A stretch of DNA of 64,000 bases from Schistosoma mansoni (Eukaryota; Platyhelminthes; Trematoda; Strigeidida; Schistosomatidae), in assembly GCF_000237925.1 (NCBI RefSeq), contig NC_031498.1, forward strand, positions 27,920,963-27,984,962. Reading direction: 5' to 3'. Both the position numbers and the translations under genes were made by a program. Positions 54,823 through 64,000 of the stretch are shown here, one piece after another. Position 1 is the first letter of the stretch; every line of letters starts with the position of its first letter. The notes under the pieces were generated by a model. That model saw nothing but the letters and a program-made list of their open reading frames with translations. It searched no databases and had not been told where the DNA came from.

Positions 54823-57800
54823 CTGTTAAACAAATGATATGAAACTGTGAGAATAGGTTGTGGGGAACCTTTGAGTGATTCGTTTAATGTAGCAATCATA
54901 GTTTCAGTATGGGGTTGCGGAGATTGTTGAATGTCATGGAAATCGTGAACACATCAATGTTAGACCACCATTGGAACCTAGAAGCACTGGACGGCTGCTT
55001 CATTCTGCTATGGGACTCCTCAGAAGTGTTCGTCCAAGACCTCAACACAGGGAATCGAACTCAGAACCTACCATCTCAATAAAATTCAACAATCTGTACA
55101 ACCACATACTGAAAATCATCATGTGCTCACCAGTGACTAGCTTCGAGAGGTGGTTCTCGGAGTTCTAGTGGGAAACCGTGACTAGTTGAGTTCATCCGTG
55201 TTGGGTGCGAGGTATTTACTCATCGTAGGTAACAGATGCGCTGGATCATGGATTGATTGAATTTGGACGTTAACACAGTTGGATACCATTTCAGTGATCT
55301 AGAGGTTAAGCGTTTGTACACGAAACTTAGGATTGTGGATTCGAGTCTTGTGTGTGGGATTATGGGTGAGCACTATTGAGGAGTTCCATACCAGGATAAA
55401 ATGGCCATCCAGTGCTACTAGGTTCTAATGGTGATCTAACATTGATCGGTTCATGATTTCAGTGGAATACTTATAGTTAGCAACGTTGGGAATCAAAAAC
55501 TCTATTCCCGACCCAAATCTGAACAAAAACGATTGAGAGTGTATGTCATTTATTAACAAGTAATACCATTTGCAAGTGAATAACCTATTTGTCATTCCGT
55601 TTAGTTTAGCTACATCAATGATTATGAAAAATGAGTATACTGAGTATCTACCTACCTGTGTTTGGGTTCTCAGAGAATTCGGTGGCAGAGAATGAGATTC
55701 AATGTTCAAAATTCGATTTGGTTTTTGTTTGCCTAGATGATCACAAGTTTCTTTTGCAAGATGTAAGTAGGTTTCATCTACCTGATAAACAAATAATATG
55801 AAACTGTGAGAATAGATTATGGGGAACTTTTGAGTAATTCGTCGGATATGATAATTAAAGTAAACAGAGATATAAATCGAAAACAATCTCCTGAACATAA
55901 ATCTAAGTAGATATTGTTAGTAATGTATGTTATCTTTTGGTTGTTCCTTCATATTTCTTGATAAATTATTTCAAATGTAAACGACATCGGTTAAAACTAA
56001 CATAATTCTATTGTTCATTCATATATTTGAGTTACTAGTGTGCCTGGTTTGAACTATCAGAATTTCTTTGATGCTACATTTATTTCCTTATGGAGTGAAA
56101 ATTTTTTTCACTTAACATTGAGAGAATTGTAGCTTTCCAAAGTTACAGTATCTAACACTGTTTGGTAAGTATTTGTCTGAGATGAAATTGTAGTGGCTGG
56201 TACTATTGCAGTGAACAGAACACAACTGGGGACAATCTAATGTATTTAAGCAAAAATTACAGACTATCTCACTAAATTCTGATAACCATACAGTAAACAG
56301 TTAATTTGCAAACTATCAATCAATTGTCTCAATCTTGACTGTTCCTTCTGTAAATATCAGTTCATATTCTCTAATTCCATTGTTCATGCATTTTCCTACC
56401 AATTGTGCTACATTTCAGTTCTTTCCTTATCGATCTTCTGCCAAAATACATTCTATGTCTGACCAACACCATATACTACTTATGTGGATATAAGTAGACC
56501 ACACTACACTAAGTCAAGTTCACATAGGTTATTCAAGCTTTTGAACAGACCAATTTATTCATTCTTCTCAAGCTACATTTTGACCTTATCACTTATTCGC
56601 TTATTAATCCTGACTATTTTTATATGACCGTATGTATGTTCATTGCTTGCCTTGTTCATTACGTGTCTGTAATGTATTTATGTCTGAATGTGATATATTG
56701 AGTTACACTTAATCAGAACGAGTTGGCTAACTCTCCTTCTGCCCTGTGCGTCACATTGTTTCGTCTCATTTAGCTTCCTTTACTTCATCTTTCTGGTTGT
56801 CTGTCTGGATTAATAAGTGTATGAAACATACGTATTCAAAATTGATTTTTGTATTTGGTTTATTTTATTCATATAGTTGAGATCATGAACCAATTGAAGT
56901 TAGACCACCATGGAAAACCTGGAAGCACTGGACGGCCGTTTCGTCCTATTGTGGGACTCCTCAGCAGTTATTCTCCAAAGAAAATTAAGTCAGTAATTAT
57001 GTAAGAGGATAGCCATTATATGCATTTCAATAACAATTAGCATACGATTTAACTGGAGCCAAATATTCGGCCACTAAAAAAATACAACCAACTATAGAAC
57101 AAGCTGTTTACTATCAAACATAGAACTGGTCTCCAAACTTCAATGTTTTACCTAAACAAAAGTTTGTTGACTAAAGATTGAATACGGTTTGACAGATAGG
57201 ATATGAATAGCCATTAATAGATAGAGCATCAACTTGATTAAATTATCACTGATTATTAAGCGCCGGTAAAATACTGATTTTCAAATAAACTCATAAGGGT
57301 TTGTATTGTAGTGTGGTCTACTTATATCCACATAAGTAGTATATGGTGATGATCAGACATAGAATGTATTTTGGCAGAAGATCGATAAAGAAAGAACAGG
57401 AATGACGCGTAATCGGTATGAAGATGCATGAACAATAGAATTAGAGAATATGAACTGATATTTACAGAAGGAACAGTTAAAATTGAGATAGTTGATTGAT
57501 AGTTTGCAAATTAACTGTTTACTGTATGGTTATCGGAATTAAGTGTGATGGCCTGTAATTTGTGCCTAAATACATTCGATTGTTCCCACTCGTGTTCTGT
57601 TCACTAAGTATGACTTGGTATTAATTAAATTGAATTAGGTATTTCTTCATTCCTTTTTTCCATTTGAAAAACCGAGTTGTTCTAAATCACTTTTCTATGG
57701 GTATTAAAAGATTCCTATTCTTTATAGTGCCTTGGTATTGTGAATATCACCCCCTTTTTATATTCCCTTTTGCTTTAAACTAGAAAGTATAAATTATAAT

Positions 57801-60800
57801 GTTTATCACTTTCATTTTATAACTCAACTTTCTAGTCCCTTTCGATAGACGAAAATGATAACGAAAGTGTTATAAACGTAGGATGCTGCTTATAACGCTA
57901 GGGTTTCTCGTTATAACAGTCCTTTCACTTTTTACACGTATGTGGGACGTTAATTTACCTTAGACAAATATCTACACTAGATTCCCACCCAGTGTCTATT
58001 CTACAGGACGTCAACACAACTCAGATCAAGAACACGAGTTTAGCCTGACTACAACGTCAATATATTCCACGCCAAAATCCGACGCAAGGAACAGTCAATC
58101 CATAATAAGGATAGGGGAATATATATATAACACCTGTCATCCTATCTAAAGTCTGACTCAGCAAAACAACCAATCACTGTCATTCTCGCCCAGACATAAG
58201 AAAGATGTTTCACATTTGAATTGTAACTGAATTCAGTCATGATATATTCATCTCCTGATTTTTGATTACTATTAAATGGTATAGAATAAAGTGTACACAT
58301 CTAATGGTTTCAAATTAAACTACAATCTAGAGATAAACAACTTTTATTTGGTGGAGTTTTGTTCACTGAGCTAGATGGTTTGGTCGTGAAGCTTTCATCG
58401 TTCTTTTGAACGATATCATCAGCACAAACTTCGGATTTTCAGTCTGTTGTCAAGCTACTTAAGCTCCAAATTCATATCAACAAACAGATTACATAATAGA
58501 AGGGGGTTTTGTGGAGATTTTAGTAATTTTATATAGTTGAAATCATGAGTCAATTGAAGTAAGACCACGATGGGAAACCTGGAAGCACTGGACGGTCGTT
58601 TCGTCTTATTGTGGGAGGCGAGATCGTGGATGCGCACTGCTGAGGAGTCCTACAATAGAAAAAAACGGCCGTCCAGTGCTTCCAGGTTTTCTATGGTAGT
58701 CTAGCTTCAATTGACTCATGAGTTCAACTATATAAGATTCCATAATAATAATGAAACTACTTACTTTATTTGAGCTTTTGTCTGACGACATTTGTTTCAC
58801 ATTTGACATTTGATTGAATGATTTATTATCATTATCGATAACTTCATATATTCCTTCTATATAAGTTGAATTCGATGTTTGTGATAGAGGAATAAGCTTC
58901 AATGTATATTTAAACTGAAATGTATATAAAACATTCGACTGTAGAGAAAGTATCTTTCTTATCTGTAATCTAATATTAAAAGAAAATTGTAATGATCAAG
59001 GGCTTCAAAGTAAATTTACTTTTATACCTTTTTTTTTCACTTTTCTTGAAAATATTGAAAAGAAAACTGAATTTTGATCCAATTATAGATTGTTAATCTA
59101 TAGGTCAGACAGTGGTATGTGCTACTAATGTCGACAACTATAAGTAGTATGTATCATCAATCGAAAGCGAAATGCTCGGCGGCAGGAAATTAAGAAGATC
59201 AAAGAAAAGAGAACAAGAACAGAAAATGATTGGGGTCGAAATGAAAGAACAATGAAGTCTGAAACAACTGATCATATTTAGATGATATCACCAAAAAGAA
59301 TAAATAAAACAGATACACAATCTTTGCTTATAATGCTTGTGAATTAAGGCTATATCGAGGCAATACTCACAGTATGCAAATATGCCAATAAGAGATTGAT
59401 CAATTTCAGTCTTAAACATCAATAGGAGGATTCAAACAAATAATACCAAGTGAATTTAAACTCCACCCTATTGCACAAGCAAGTGGCTATCAGGACTCAG
59501 TAGATGAGTGGACAACGTGATGGCGTTTGAAGCGAAATGTACTGGGTTCGAGTGAGTCTCAGAGTGAACATCCACTCTGAGATGCAGGTACATCCAGCTG
59601 ACGAGTCCCAAATAGGACGAAACGTGCGTCAAACTGGATTCCACTGCTAGCCACTATCCATCTTTGCTTATAATGCTTGTGAATTAAGGCTATATCTAGG
59701 TAATACGCGTAGTATGCACATATGGCCAATAAGAGACTGATCAATTGCAGTCCTAAACATCAATGGGAAGATTCAAACAAACAATACCAAGTGAATTCGA
59801 GAATTTAGATTGTTACAAGTTATTCATAGAATGTTAGTACAAACATATTTAAAAGATTTAACACACCAATAAACACATTAAATCATTATGATTTTATTTA
59901 GATGATAACACCAAAAAGAATAAATAAAATAGATACACAATCGTTGGTATATTTTTTTTTACTAAGCCTTAAAAATCAATACAGTTCTTACAATTAATTG
60001 ACCACTGGGTGATGATCAATGTCATGTACATCAGGTCCTTATTAGTGCTAATTGAATCCTATCGACCAAGTTGCACTTTGGCCACTAGTTTAGGTGACTC
60101 AACATTGCATACACTATGTTGAGATAAGATGGTGGCTGAAGGTAGTCAACAGGAAACCCTGGACCTAGATTTCGTGCTACTTGGTACTCGGTCTGCACTA
60201 AGAAGGACCTGACATACATGATATCGATCACCACCCAGTAATTAATCGATTGTAAATACATCTTAGTCCTACAGGAGATCAGTGATAGCGTCTGTGACTG
60301 TGAAACTGGGTGACACGGGATCTAATTCGTCAGGGAGCATCAGTTCTTTCAAGATTACAGGTACACCTTGCTGACAAGTGCCAAGTAGCACAAAACATAC
60401 ATCCAGGCTTGCCTGATGACTACCTCCAACCACTATCTTATATTATTACAGTCCAAAATGAATATATTGATTCTCATTGATTAAATAAAACGTGGATACA
60501 CATTGTCGAGGAGTCCCATACTGGGACGATACAGTTATCCAGTACTTCCAGGTTATCAGTAGTGGTCTTGCTTAGATCTAATTGTGAATGTAGCCGTTAA
60601 AATACTACAATCTCCACAAATTCCCATACTGATAAATAAAATGTGTTGACATCGACTATTTTTTAAATGAAATCTTCAAATCATTAACATACCATTGTGA
60701 AATACCTGACATTAACAGTGAAGAAGTGGTAGTCAGCTAGTATCATACACTGATTGTTAATAAATAAATTTAGTTGATCTGAATGCCAACGTTTGAAAAT

Positions 60801-62225
60801 TTACAGTTCATACAATTAAAGAGTAGTTTGAAATTGATGTTATGTAAGTCATTTAAGTTAGGTCTAAGTTTTCCCTTAACTAAGAGAAAAAAAAGAACTT
60901 AATATACGATCCTAATTAACAGTATGCAAAATCTAACTTCCGATAAGTAATTTATAATCTGTTTACATCAAATGTTCCTTTTTTCATTTCTGTTCAATAC
61001 GAACCTACAATACTCGTGGAATTCAGAACGATTGATCTACTTTAATGTGATCGGTTCATCTGTGTTAAACGGTAATGGAAACTAGAATATATCACCATAA
61101 TTTTTGGTTGATAACACAAGAGAAAGAGGAATTGTAGGAATTCTTGATATTTGAAGTAGAATAAGCAGAAATGTGACAGCTTCATCCAAATAGTAACGAA
61201 AACGTGGTCTTCAAGTGTGAGGAAGTCTAACGAACTCGAACTAATATTAACCAATTGGAAAACTGCAAAACTTATGTAAATAATTGGATTCGTAAAGAAA
61301 GACACTTTCAACCGTTGTTTTTAATAAGATTTTAGTAAAATATGAGTAATCTAACCCCGTCAGAAGGATCGTGGATGCGCACTGCTAAGGAGTCCCATTC
61401 TAGGACGAAACGGCCATTAAGTGATTCCAGGTTTTCCATGATGGTCTAGCTTCAATTATCCATGAACTCAACAATTGACTTACTAAAATCTCTACAAAAA
61501 CCTCTTCTCATAATCTTATAATCGTTTAAGTCCCTTCTTTATTAATTCATTAAGTTCAGTTAATTTCTTTTTTTTCTTTGTTTTCACGATTTCGAAATAT
61601 GACAACTTTTCTGTATGGTCTTGGTGCGACTTTGTTCATATTACCATATTATTCTTATCTTCCGAACTGACTATTGAACTGATCATGCTATACTTATTAT
61701 AATTAACTGAATAGTAGTAAATTCTAGCAAATGAAAACTTGACTTTTTGAGTGAAATTAAACAAAACAATTTTTTATAGTTGAAATCATGAGTCATTTGA
61801 AGTTAGGCCACCATGGAAAACTTAGAAGCACTGGACGGCCGTTTCGTCCTATTATGGGACTCCTCAGCAGTGCTCATCCACGATCCCGCACTCGCGAGAT
61901 TCGAACCCAGAACCTACCAGTCTCGCGCCAGAGCACTTAACCGATAGACCACTGAAAACAATTTTTACTAGTAATGGATAATAATAATAATACCGTTAAT
62001 ATCAATTATTAATAATAATAATGTTAATTACTGGTTTCGGGGAACTTGACCTGGTAACAATACTTAATCTGATATTAATATTGCTATGTTTTGAAGAATC
62101 AGAAGATGAAGATGGTCCATTATGGAAATAGTTTGATCGATGATCAGTCTGAGAATTTGAATTAGCTGTTTGAGAGTTTTCGTTATTACAGTCGTTTGAT
62201 ACTGACAAGTTTATAATTGTTTCTT
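54697..62225 (-). CDS. Unidentified multi-exon gene (four exons visible, partial)
   Basis: Minus-strand exons 62225-62032, 58914-58765, 55781-55656 and 54822-54697, with GT-AG boundaries. Exon A ends in phase 0 and the other three are multiples of 3 (150, 126 and 126 nt), so all joins keep the frame. Peptides: A, EETIINLSVSNDCNNENSQT...RLSIVTRSSSPKP; B, FKYTLKLIPLSQTSNSTYIE...SSDKSSNK; C and D, VDETYLHLAKETCDHL...LRTQTQ. It is Ser/Asn-rich with no domain I recognise, no signal peptide and no membrane segment. Neither a start nor a stop is seen; exon A needs an upstream exon ending in phase 1. C and D are duplicates, so one may be alternative. Confidence 0.65.
54955..55470 (+). repeat. Diverged long foldback SINE, between the two duplicated exons
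   Basis: A left arm (GACCACCATTGGAACCTAG), an inverted core, then the sense 5' region (ATGTGCTCACCAGTGACTAG), tRNA-like core (GGTTAAGCGTTTG, GGATTCGAGTC) and right arm to CATGATTTCAGTGG. Its insertion accounts for about half of the distance between the exon copies. Confidence 0.7.
55656..55781 (-). CDS. Duplicated 126-nt exon, copy C
   Basis: 42 codons in phase 0, VDETYLHLAKETCDHLGKQK to LPPNSLRTQTQ. It differs from copy D at three residues (G/D, P/L, P/L) plus silent changes. Acceptor TTTGTTTATCAG, donor GTAGGTAG. Confidence 0.7.
55860..56190. other. Intronic, unassigned
   Basis: Nothing supportable. Confidence 0.35.
56873..56970 (-). repeat. Foldback SINE single arm with intact ribozyme core
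   Basis: GTTGAGATCATGAACCAATTG to GGGACTCCTCAGCAGT. It lacks the tip and everything past the ribozyme. Confidence 0.8.
56925..56968 (-). ncRNA. Hammerhead ribozyme motif, short stem I
   Basis: Minus strand: CTGAGGA, GTCC/GGAC stem II, GAAA, ACGGCCGT stem III and a GTC triplet. Stem I is cut to ACTG/CAGT by truncation. Confidence 0.55.
57613..58340. other. Intronic, unassigned
   Basis: No exon or repeat that I can support. Confidence 0.35.
58345..58440 (+). repeat. Dispersed repeat E (copy 2)
   Basis: Shares GAGCTAGATGGTTTGGTCGTG and CATCAGCACAAACTTCGG with 8570-8685 and 63700-63795. Confidence 0.65.
58497..58742. repeat. Foldback SINE, core mostly deleted
   Basis: The full left arm (GGGGGTTTTGTGGAG) and most of the right arm flank a ~15-bp leftover of the core (GAGGCGAGATCGTGG). 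The sense ribozyme has lost GAAA. It lies just downstream of exon B. Confidence 0.8.
58765..58914 (-). CDS. Unidentified gene, exon B
   Basis: 150 nt, 50 codons: FKYTLKLIPLSQTSNSTYIE, GIYEVIDNDNKSFNQMSN, VKQMSSDKSSNK. Acceptor TATACATTTCAG, donor GTAAGT, both strong. Confidence 0.75.
58920..59320. other. Intronic, unassigned
   Basis: Nothing supportable. Confidence 0.35.
59325..59805 (+). repeat. Sm-alpha-type SINE flanked by two direct tail units
   Basis: Tail unit (59325-59460), then tRNA-like head (AGATGAGTGGACAACGTGAT, TACTGGGTTCGAGTG), hammerhead, CTGGATTCCACTGCTAGCC, then a second tail unit (59665-59805). The units share TTTGCTTATAATGCTTGTGA and end CAAGTGAATT. The element therefore has the order of a unit and a half. 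Confidence 0.85.
59587..59640 (+). ncRNA. Sm-alpha hammerhead ribozyme, altered stem I
   Basis: CTGACGA, GTCC/GGAC stem II and GAAA are intact. After the GTC triplet, AAACTGGAT replaces the usual CTGGAT, so stem I (ATCCAG/CTGGAT) would carry a 3-nt bulge right at the cleavage site. Confidence 0.65.
59990..60115 (-). repeat. Dispersed repeat C (copy 3, inverted)
   Basis: Complement of 29226-29355: GACCACTGGGTGATGATCAA, AGGTCCTTATTAGTGCTAA and AAGTTGCACTTTGGCCACTA. Confidence 0.7.
60150..60430 (+). repeat. Composite of repeat C and decayed hammerhead repeats
   Basis: An antisense hammerhead-like stretch (TTTCGTGCTACTTGGTACTC, 60165-60190) runs into a repeat C piece (CTGCACTAAGAAGGACCTG). It is followed by the unit shared with 47950-48050 (ATCAGTTCTTTCAAGATTACAGG). 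Its ribozyme-like stretch at 60368-60408 reads CTGACAAGTGCC...GCACAAAAC. Confidence 0.6.
60486..60640 (+). repeat. Foldback SINE right arm, diverged
   Basis: GAGGAGTCCCATACTGGGAC, then CCAGTACTTCCAGG and the tip (CTACAATCTCCACAAATTCCC). The ribozyme core is mutated. Confidence 0.7.
60650..61365. other. Intronic, mostly unassigned
   Basis: The 89-codon minus-strand frame at 61042-61311 follows an acceptor-like TTTTGCAG but starts in a phase that does not fit exons A and B. I do not call it. Confidence 0.35.
61368..61512 (+). repeat. Foldback SINE right arm
   Basis: GATCGTGGATGCGCACTGC, then GTCCCATTCTAGGACGAAAC and the arm to CAAAAACCTCTTCTCATAAT. The core reads CTAAGGA, so it is inactive. 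Confidence 0.8.
61776..61958 (-). repeat. Foldback SINE, one arm plus tRNA-like core
   Basis: GTTGAAATCATGAGTCATTTG, the ribozyme arm, the inverted B box (GAGATTCGAACCCAGAACC) and the inverted A box (CTTAACCGATAGACCACTGA). Truncated at both outer ends. Confidence 0.85.
61828..61873 (-). ncRNA. Hammerhead ribozyme, complete core and perfect stem I
   Basis: Minus strand, 46 nt: stem I GCACTG/CAGTGC (6 perfect pairs), CTGAGGA, stem II GTCC/GGAC, GAAA, stem III ACGG/CCGT and a GTC triplet. It is the best foldback-family ribozyme in the window. No base of the catalytic core deviates. Confidence 0.75.
61980..62028. repeat. (AAT)n-rich tract
   Basis: Interrupted AAT and ATT repeats just beside exon A. 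Confidence 0.7.
62032..62225 (-). CDS. Unidentified gene, exon A
   Basis: Ser/Asn-rich: SVSNDCNNENSQTANSNSQT, HNGPSSSSDSSKHSN, RLSIVTRSSSPKP. Acceptor TTTTCTGCTTTCAG. Donor GTAATT at 62031 keeps phase 0 for exon B; a second donor (GTCAAG at 62050) would not. Confidence 0.65.
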
Positions 62226-62610
62226 CTGAAAGCAGAAAATAAACAACTGATAACAACTATATATATAAGTTGTATAAACAAAGGAGTTATGTGCTCTCTA
62301 TGTACATCTATTGGTTATATCAGAGAATATAACTAAAGCGAAAGACTAGCATGTAGAGAGTAAAGTTTTATTGTTCACGCTAGATAATGTCACAAAACTC
62401 TTATTTTCTGTTTTTGTATTTAAAGTCTCCATTTAATTATTCCATCAAGATCTTCGTCATTTCTTCTGAATTGTATAGACTAACAGTCAAAATAGTATGA
62501 AGAAGACTATTCATGATTGCGTTACGTCGAAATATAACCCATTCGCTCTGTGTATAATGGAAGGATTGTTTTTGATTTTGGCATAAACAATATTTTCATT
62601 ATTATTATTA

Positions 62611-62791
62611 TCAGAAAGGGTTTTGTGGAGATTTAGTATTTTCATAGTTCAAAGCGTGAGTCAATTGAAGCTAGACCACCAGGGAAAACCTGGAAGCACT
62701 GGACGGCCATATCGTCCTAGAATGCGTATCCACGATCCTGCTGATGGGACTCGAACTATGAAAACACTAAATCTCCACAAAACCCCTTCTG

Positions 62792-62792
<1 letters not shown>
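62611..62792. repeat. Foldback SINE reduced to two inverted arms in an (ATT)n tract
   Basis: Both tips are complete (TCAGAAAGGGTTTTGTGGAG and CTCCACAAAACCCCTTCTGA). ATTATTATT lies outside the left tip and TAATAATAA outside the right. Only a trace of the core remains (GTATCCACGATCCTGC). Confidence 0.85.

Positions 62793-62826
<34 letters not shown>
62793..62826. repeat. (TAA)n microsatellite
   Basis: About eleven units, directly between two foldback SINE copies. It may be the 3' tail of one or the target of the other. Confidence 0.9.
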
Positions 62827-62827
<1 letters not shown>

Positions 62828-63180
62828 TGCTCACTGGTGACTGACTTCGAGAGGTAAGTCCAGGAGTTCTAGTGAGAAGCAGTGACCAGTGGAGTTCAAA
62901 CCACGTCTGTTGTGAGATATTAACTCACTGAAGACCATTGGTGAACAGTTGCTCAACTTCGTGGATTGGTTGGAGTTAGACAAAAACACCATCGGATGGC
63001 GGCTCAGTGGTCTATCGGTTAAGTGCTCTGGCGCGAGACTGGTAGGTCTTGGGTTGGAATCTCGCGAGGCGAGGTCGTGGATGCGCACTGCTGAGGAGTC
63101 CCACAACAGGACTAAACGGCCTTCCAGTGCTTCCAGGCTTTCCCTGGTGATCTAGCTTCAATTGACTCACGCTTTCAATT
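62828..63180 (+). repeat. Foldback SINE, sense unit without left arm
   Basis: The 5' region is complete (ATGCTCACTGGTGACTGAC), followed by the tRNA-like core (GGTCTATCGGTTAAGTGCTC, GGGTTGGAATC), the ribozyme region and the right arm to ACTCACGCTTTCAA. The ribozyme has TAAA for GAAA. It best defines the 5' part of the family. Confidence 0.85.
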
Positions 63181-63384
63181 TTTTCATTGCATGATAAACT
63201 TCTGTTGTGATAATGTTTTGAAAAAGTCCGTTTGCTAAATTATCCCCCACTTTGGTTAATAGGTGAACTAATGAAAACAGTCAACACTAATATAGCTGAT
63301 TTGTTAACGAGAAAACTATCTTTTGTACAGGAGAGTTTTTAAAGATTGAGGAAGTTTCATAGACTAAATAGCAAATTGATCCGA

Positions 63385-63560
63385 GTTAAACCATCATTGA
63401 AGACCAGGAACCACTGAACAAATATCTCAACCTATATGGGACTTCTCAGCAGTGCGTATTCGCGGTAAGCCGTGACCAAACCTATTCAGTCATGTCAGGT
63501 GTTAGGCAGTTAATCACTGAAGGTAATGTGAGATGGTTGTGCAGTATCGTGAAGAACTAT
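63385..63560 (+). repeat. Very diverged foldback SINE
   Basis: AACCATCATTGAAGACCAGG, GGGACTTCTCAGCAGTGCG, then a sense-type TGACCAAACCTATTCAG stretch and TCACTGAAGGTAATGTG. Confidence 0.5.
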
Positions 63561-63699
63561 CACTGCCTAATTTCTAAAATGTAATTTTCTTTAATCCTAA
63601 ATATCTTATTTAATTTTCACCAAACATTTTATTTTAACCTGATTACTCCATGGATTTAACGAAAACATGGAAACTTTCAGAAAAATATTTACTGATATC

Positions 63700-63795
63700 A
63701 TTTTGATGGAGTTTTATTCTCTGAGCTGGATGGTTTGGTCGTGGAGCTTTCATCGTCCTTCTGAAAGACATCATTAGCACAAACTTCGGGTAGTT
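63700..63795 (+). repeat. Dispersed repeat E (copy 3)
   Basis: GAGCTGGATGGTTTGGTCGTG and CATTAGCACAAACTTCGGG, as in the two other copies. Confidence 0.65.
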
Positions 63796-64000
63796 ATGTT
63801 TATTTCTTATCCATAGGCTACAATAACTGATATTATTATTGTTATATCAGAACGAAGATTGAAGGAATGGTAACTCCCAGAACTAATCTACTGATTATTA
63901 TCATGATTATTATTACATTCTTAATGTATGATTACTAAGAAACTAGATTACTGTACATATATCTCCTTTGTGATAAGCTTTAGCTTGACCCCTTAACTAC

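Larger units (their letters stand above)
56195..57612. repeat. Large inverted repeat, ~300-bp arms
   Basis: Left arm 56195-56515 and right arm 57308-57612 are inverted copies. Examples are CATATACTACTTATGTGGAT / ATCCACATAAGTAGTATATG, and CAGTTCATATTCTCTAATTC against its complement near 57450. The outer ends are GTGAACAGAACAC and its complement. The ~790-bp spacer has no ORF and holds a single-arm foldback SINE. The arms start TGTAGTGTGGTCTAC at the inner edge, which looks like an LTR end, so these may be two LTR relics in opposite orientation. Confidence 0.75.

Noticed and set aside
61042-61311. 89-codon minus-strand frame preceded by TTTTGCAG, considered as an exon of the 54.7-62.2 kb gene
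   Set aside because: Its entry phase does not follow exon A or lead into exon B, and its composition is hydrophobic and AT-driven.

Overview
The window is AT-rich, intron-rich, repeat-laden animal DNA. It carries Schistosoma-type RTE (SR2-like) LINEs with (GTAA)n tails, Sm-alpha-type SINEs with hammerhead ribozymes, a 40-nt micro-intron and large repeat-filled introns. It therefore looks like a blood fluke (genus Schistosoma); the species cannot be fixed from the sequence alone. There is one 200-N assembly gap (3833-4032).

Layout. 1-23.4 kb: no convincing host gene; decayed LINE pieces, SINEs, microsatellites and unassigned DNA. 23.5-36.9 kb (+): a host gene, IQSEC (BRAG-type Arf GEF with IQ, Sec7 and PH parts). 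I resolve it into seven exons whose splice phases all agree (3453 nt, 1150 residues), followed by a polyadenylation signal at 37164. 37.2-42 kb: repeats and a 5' LINE fragment. 42.0-42.5 kb (-): the first two exons of a CHMP2A/VPS2-like ESCRT-III gene, convergent with IQSEC; its last exon was not found. 43.1-47.8 kb: a badly decayed Ty3/Gypsy LTR element. 48.9-52.6 kb: two LINE relics on the minus strand and an unidentified minus-strand ORF. 54.7-62.2 kb (-): four phase-consistent exons of a gene I do not recognise, including a tandemly duplicated 126-nt exon. The rest is SINEs and relics.

The most striking structure is a dispersed family, here called the foldback SINE, with about 25 copies or pieces. 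It has a tRNA-like middle (A and B boxes) flanked by inverted arms of about 130 bp, and each arm holds a hammerhead-ribozyme motif. Three copies keep the same tip, are truncated at the other end and lie between 10-11 bp direct repeats. That is how a SINE copied by target-primed reverse transcription should look, although the architecture resembles a MITE. A second SINE family (SINE-B, five large copies, all on the + strand) has a tRNA-Arg(TCG)-like head in one copy.

The host genes are not a pathway or operon. IQSEC would activate Arf GTPases at membranes, CHMP2 would work in ESCRT-III membrane scission, and the third gene is unknown. Most other open frames are shadows or repeat-derived.
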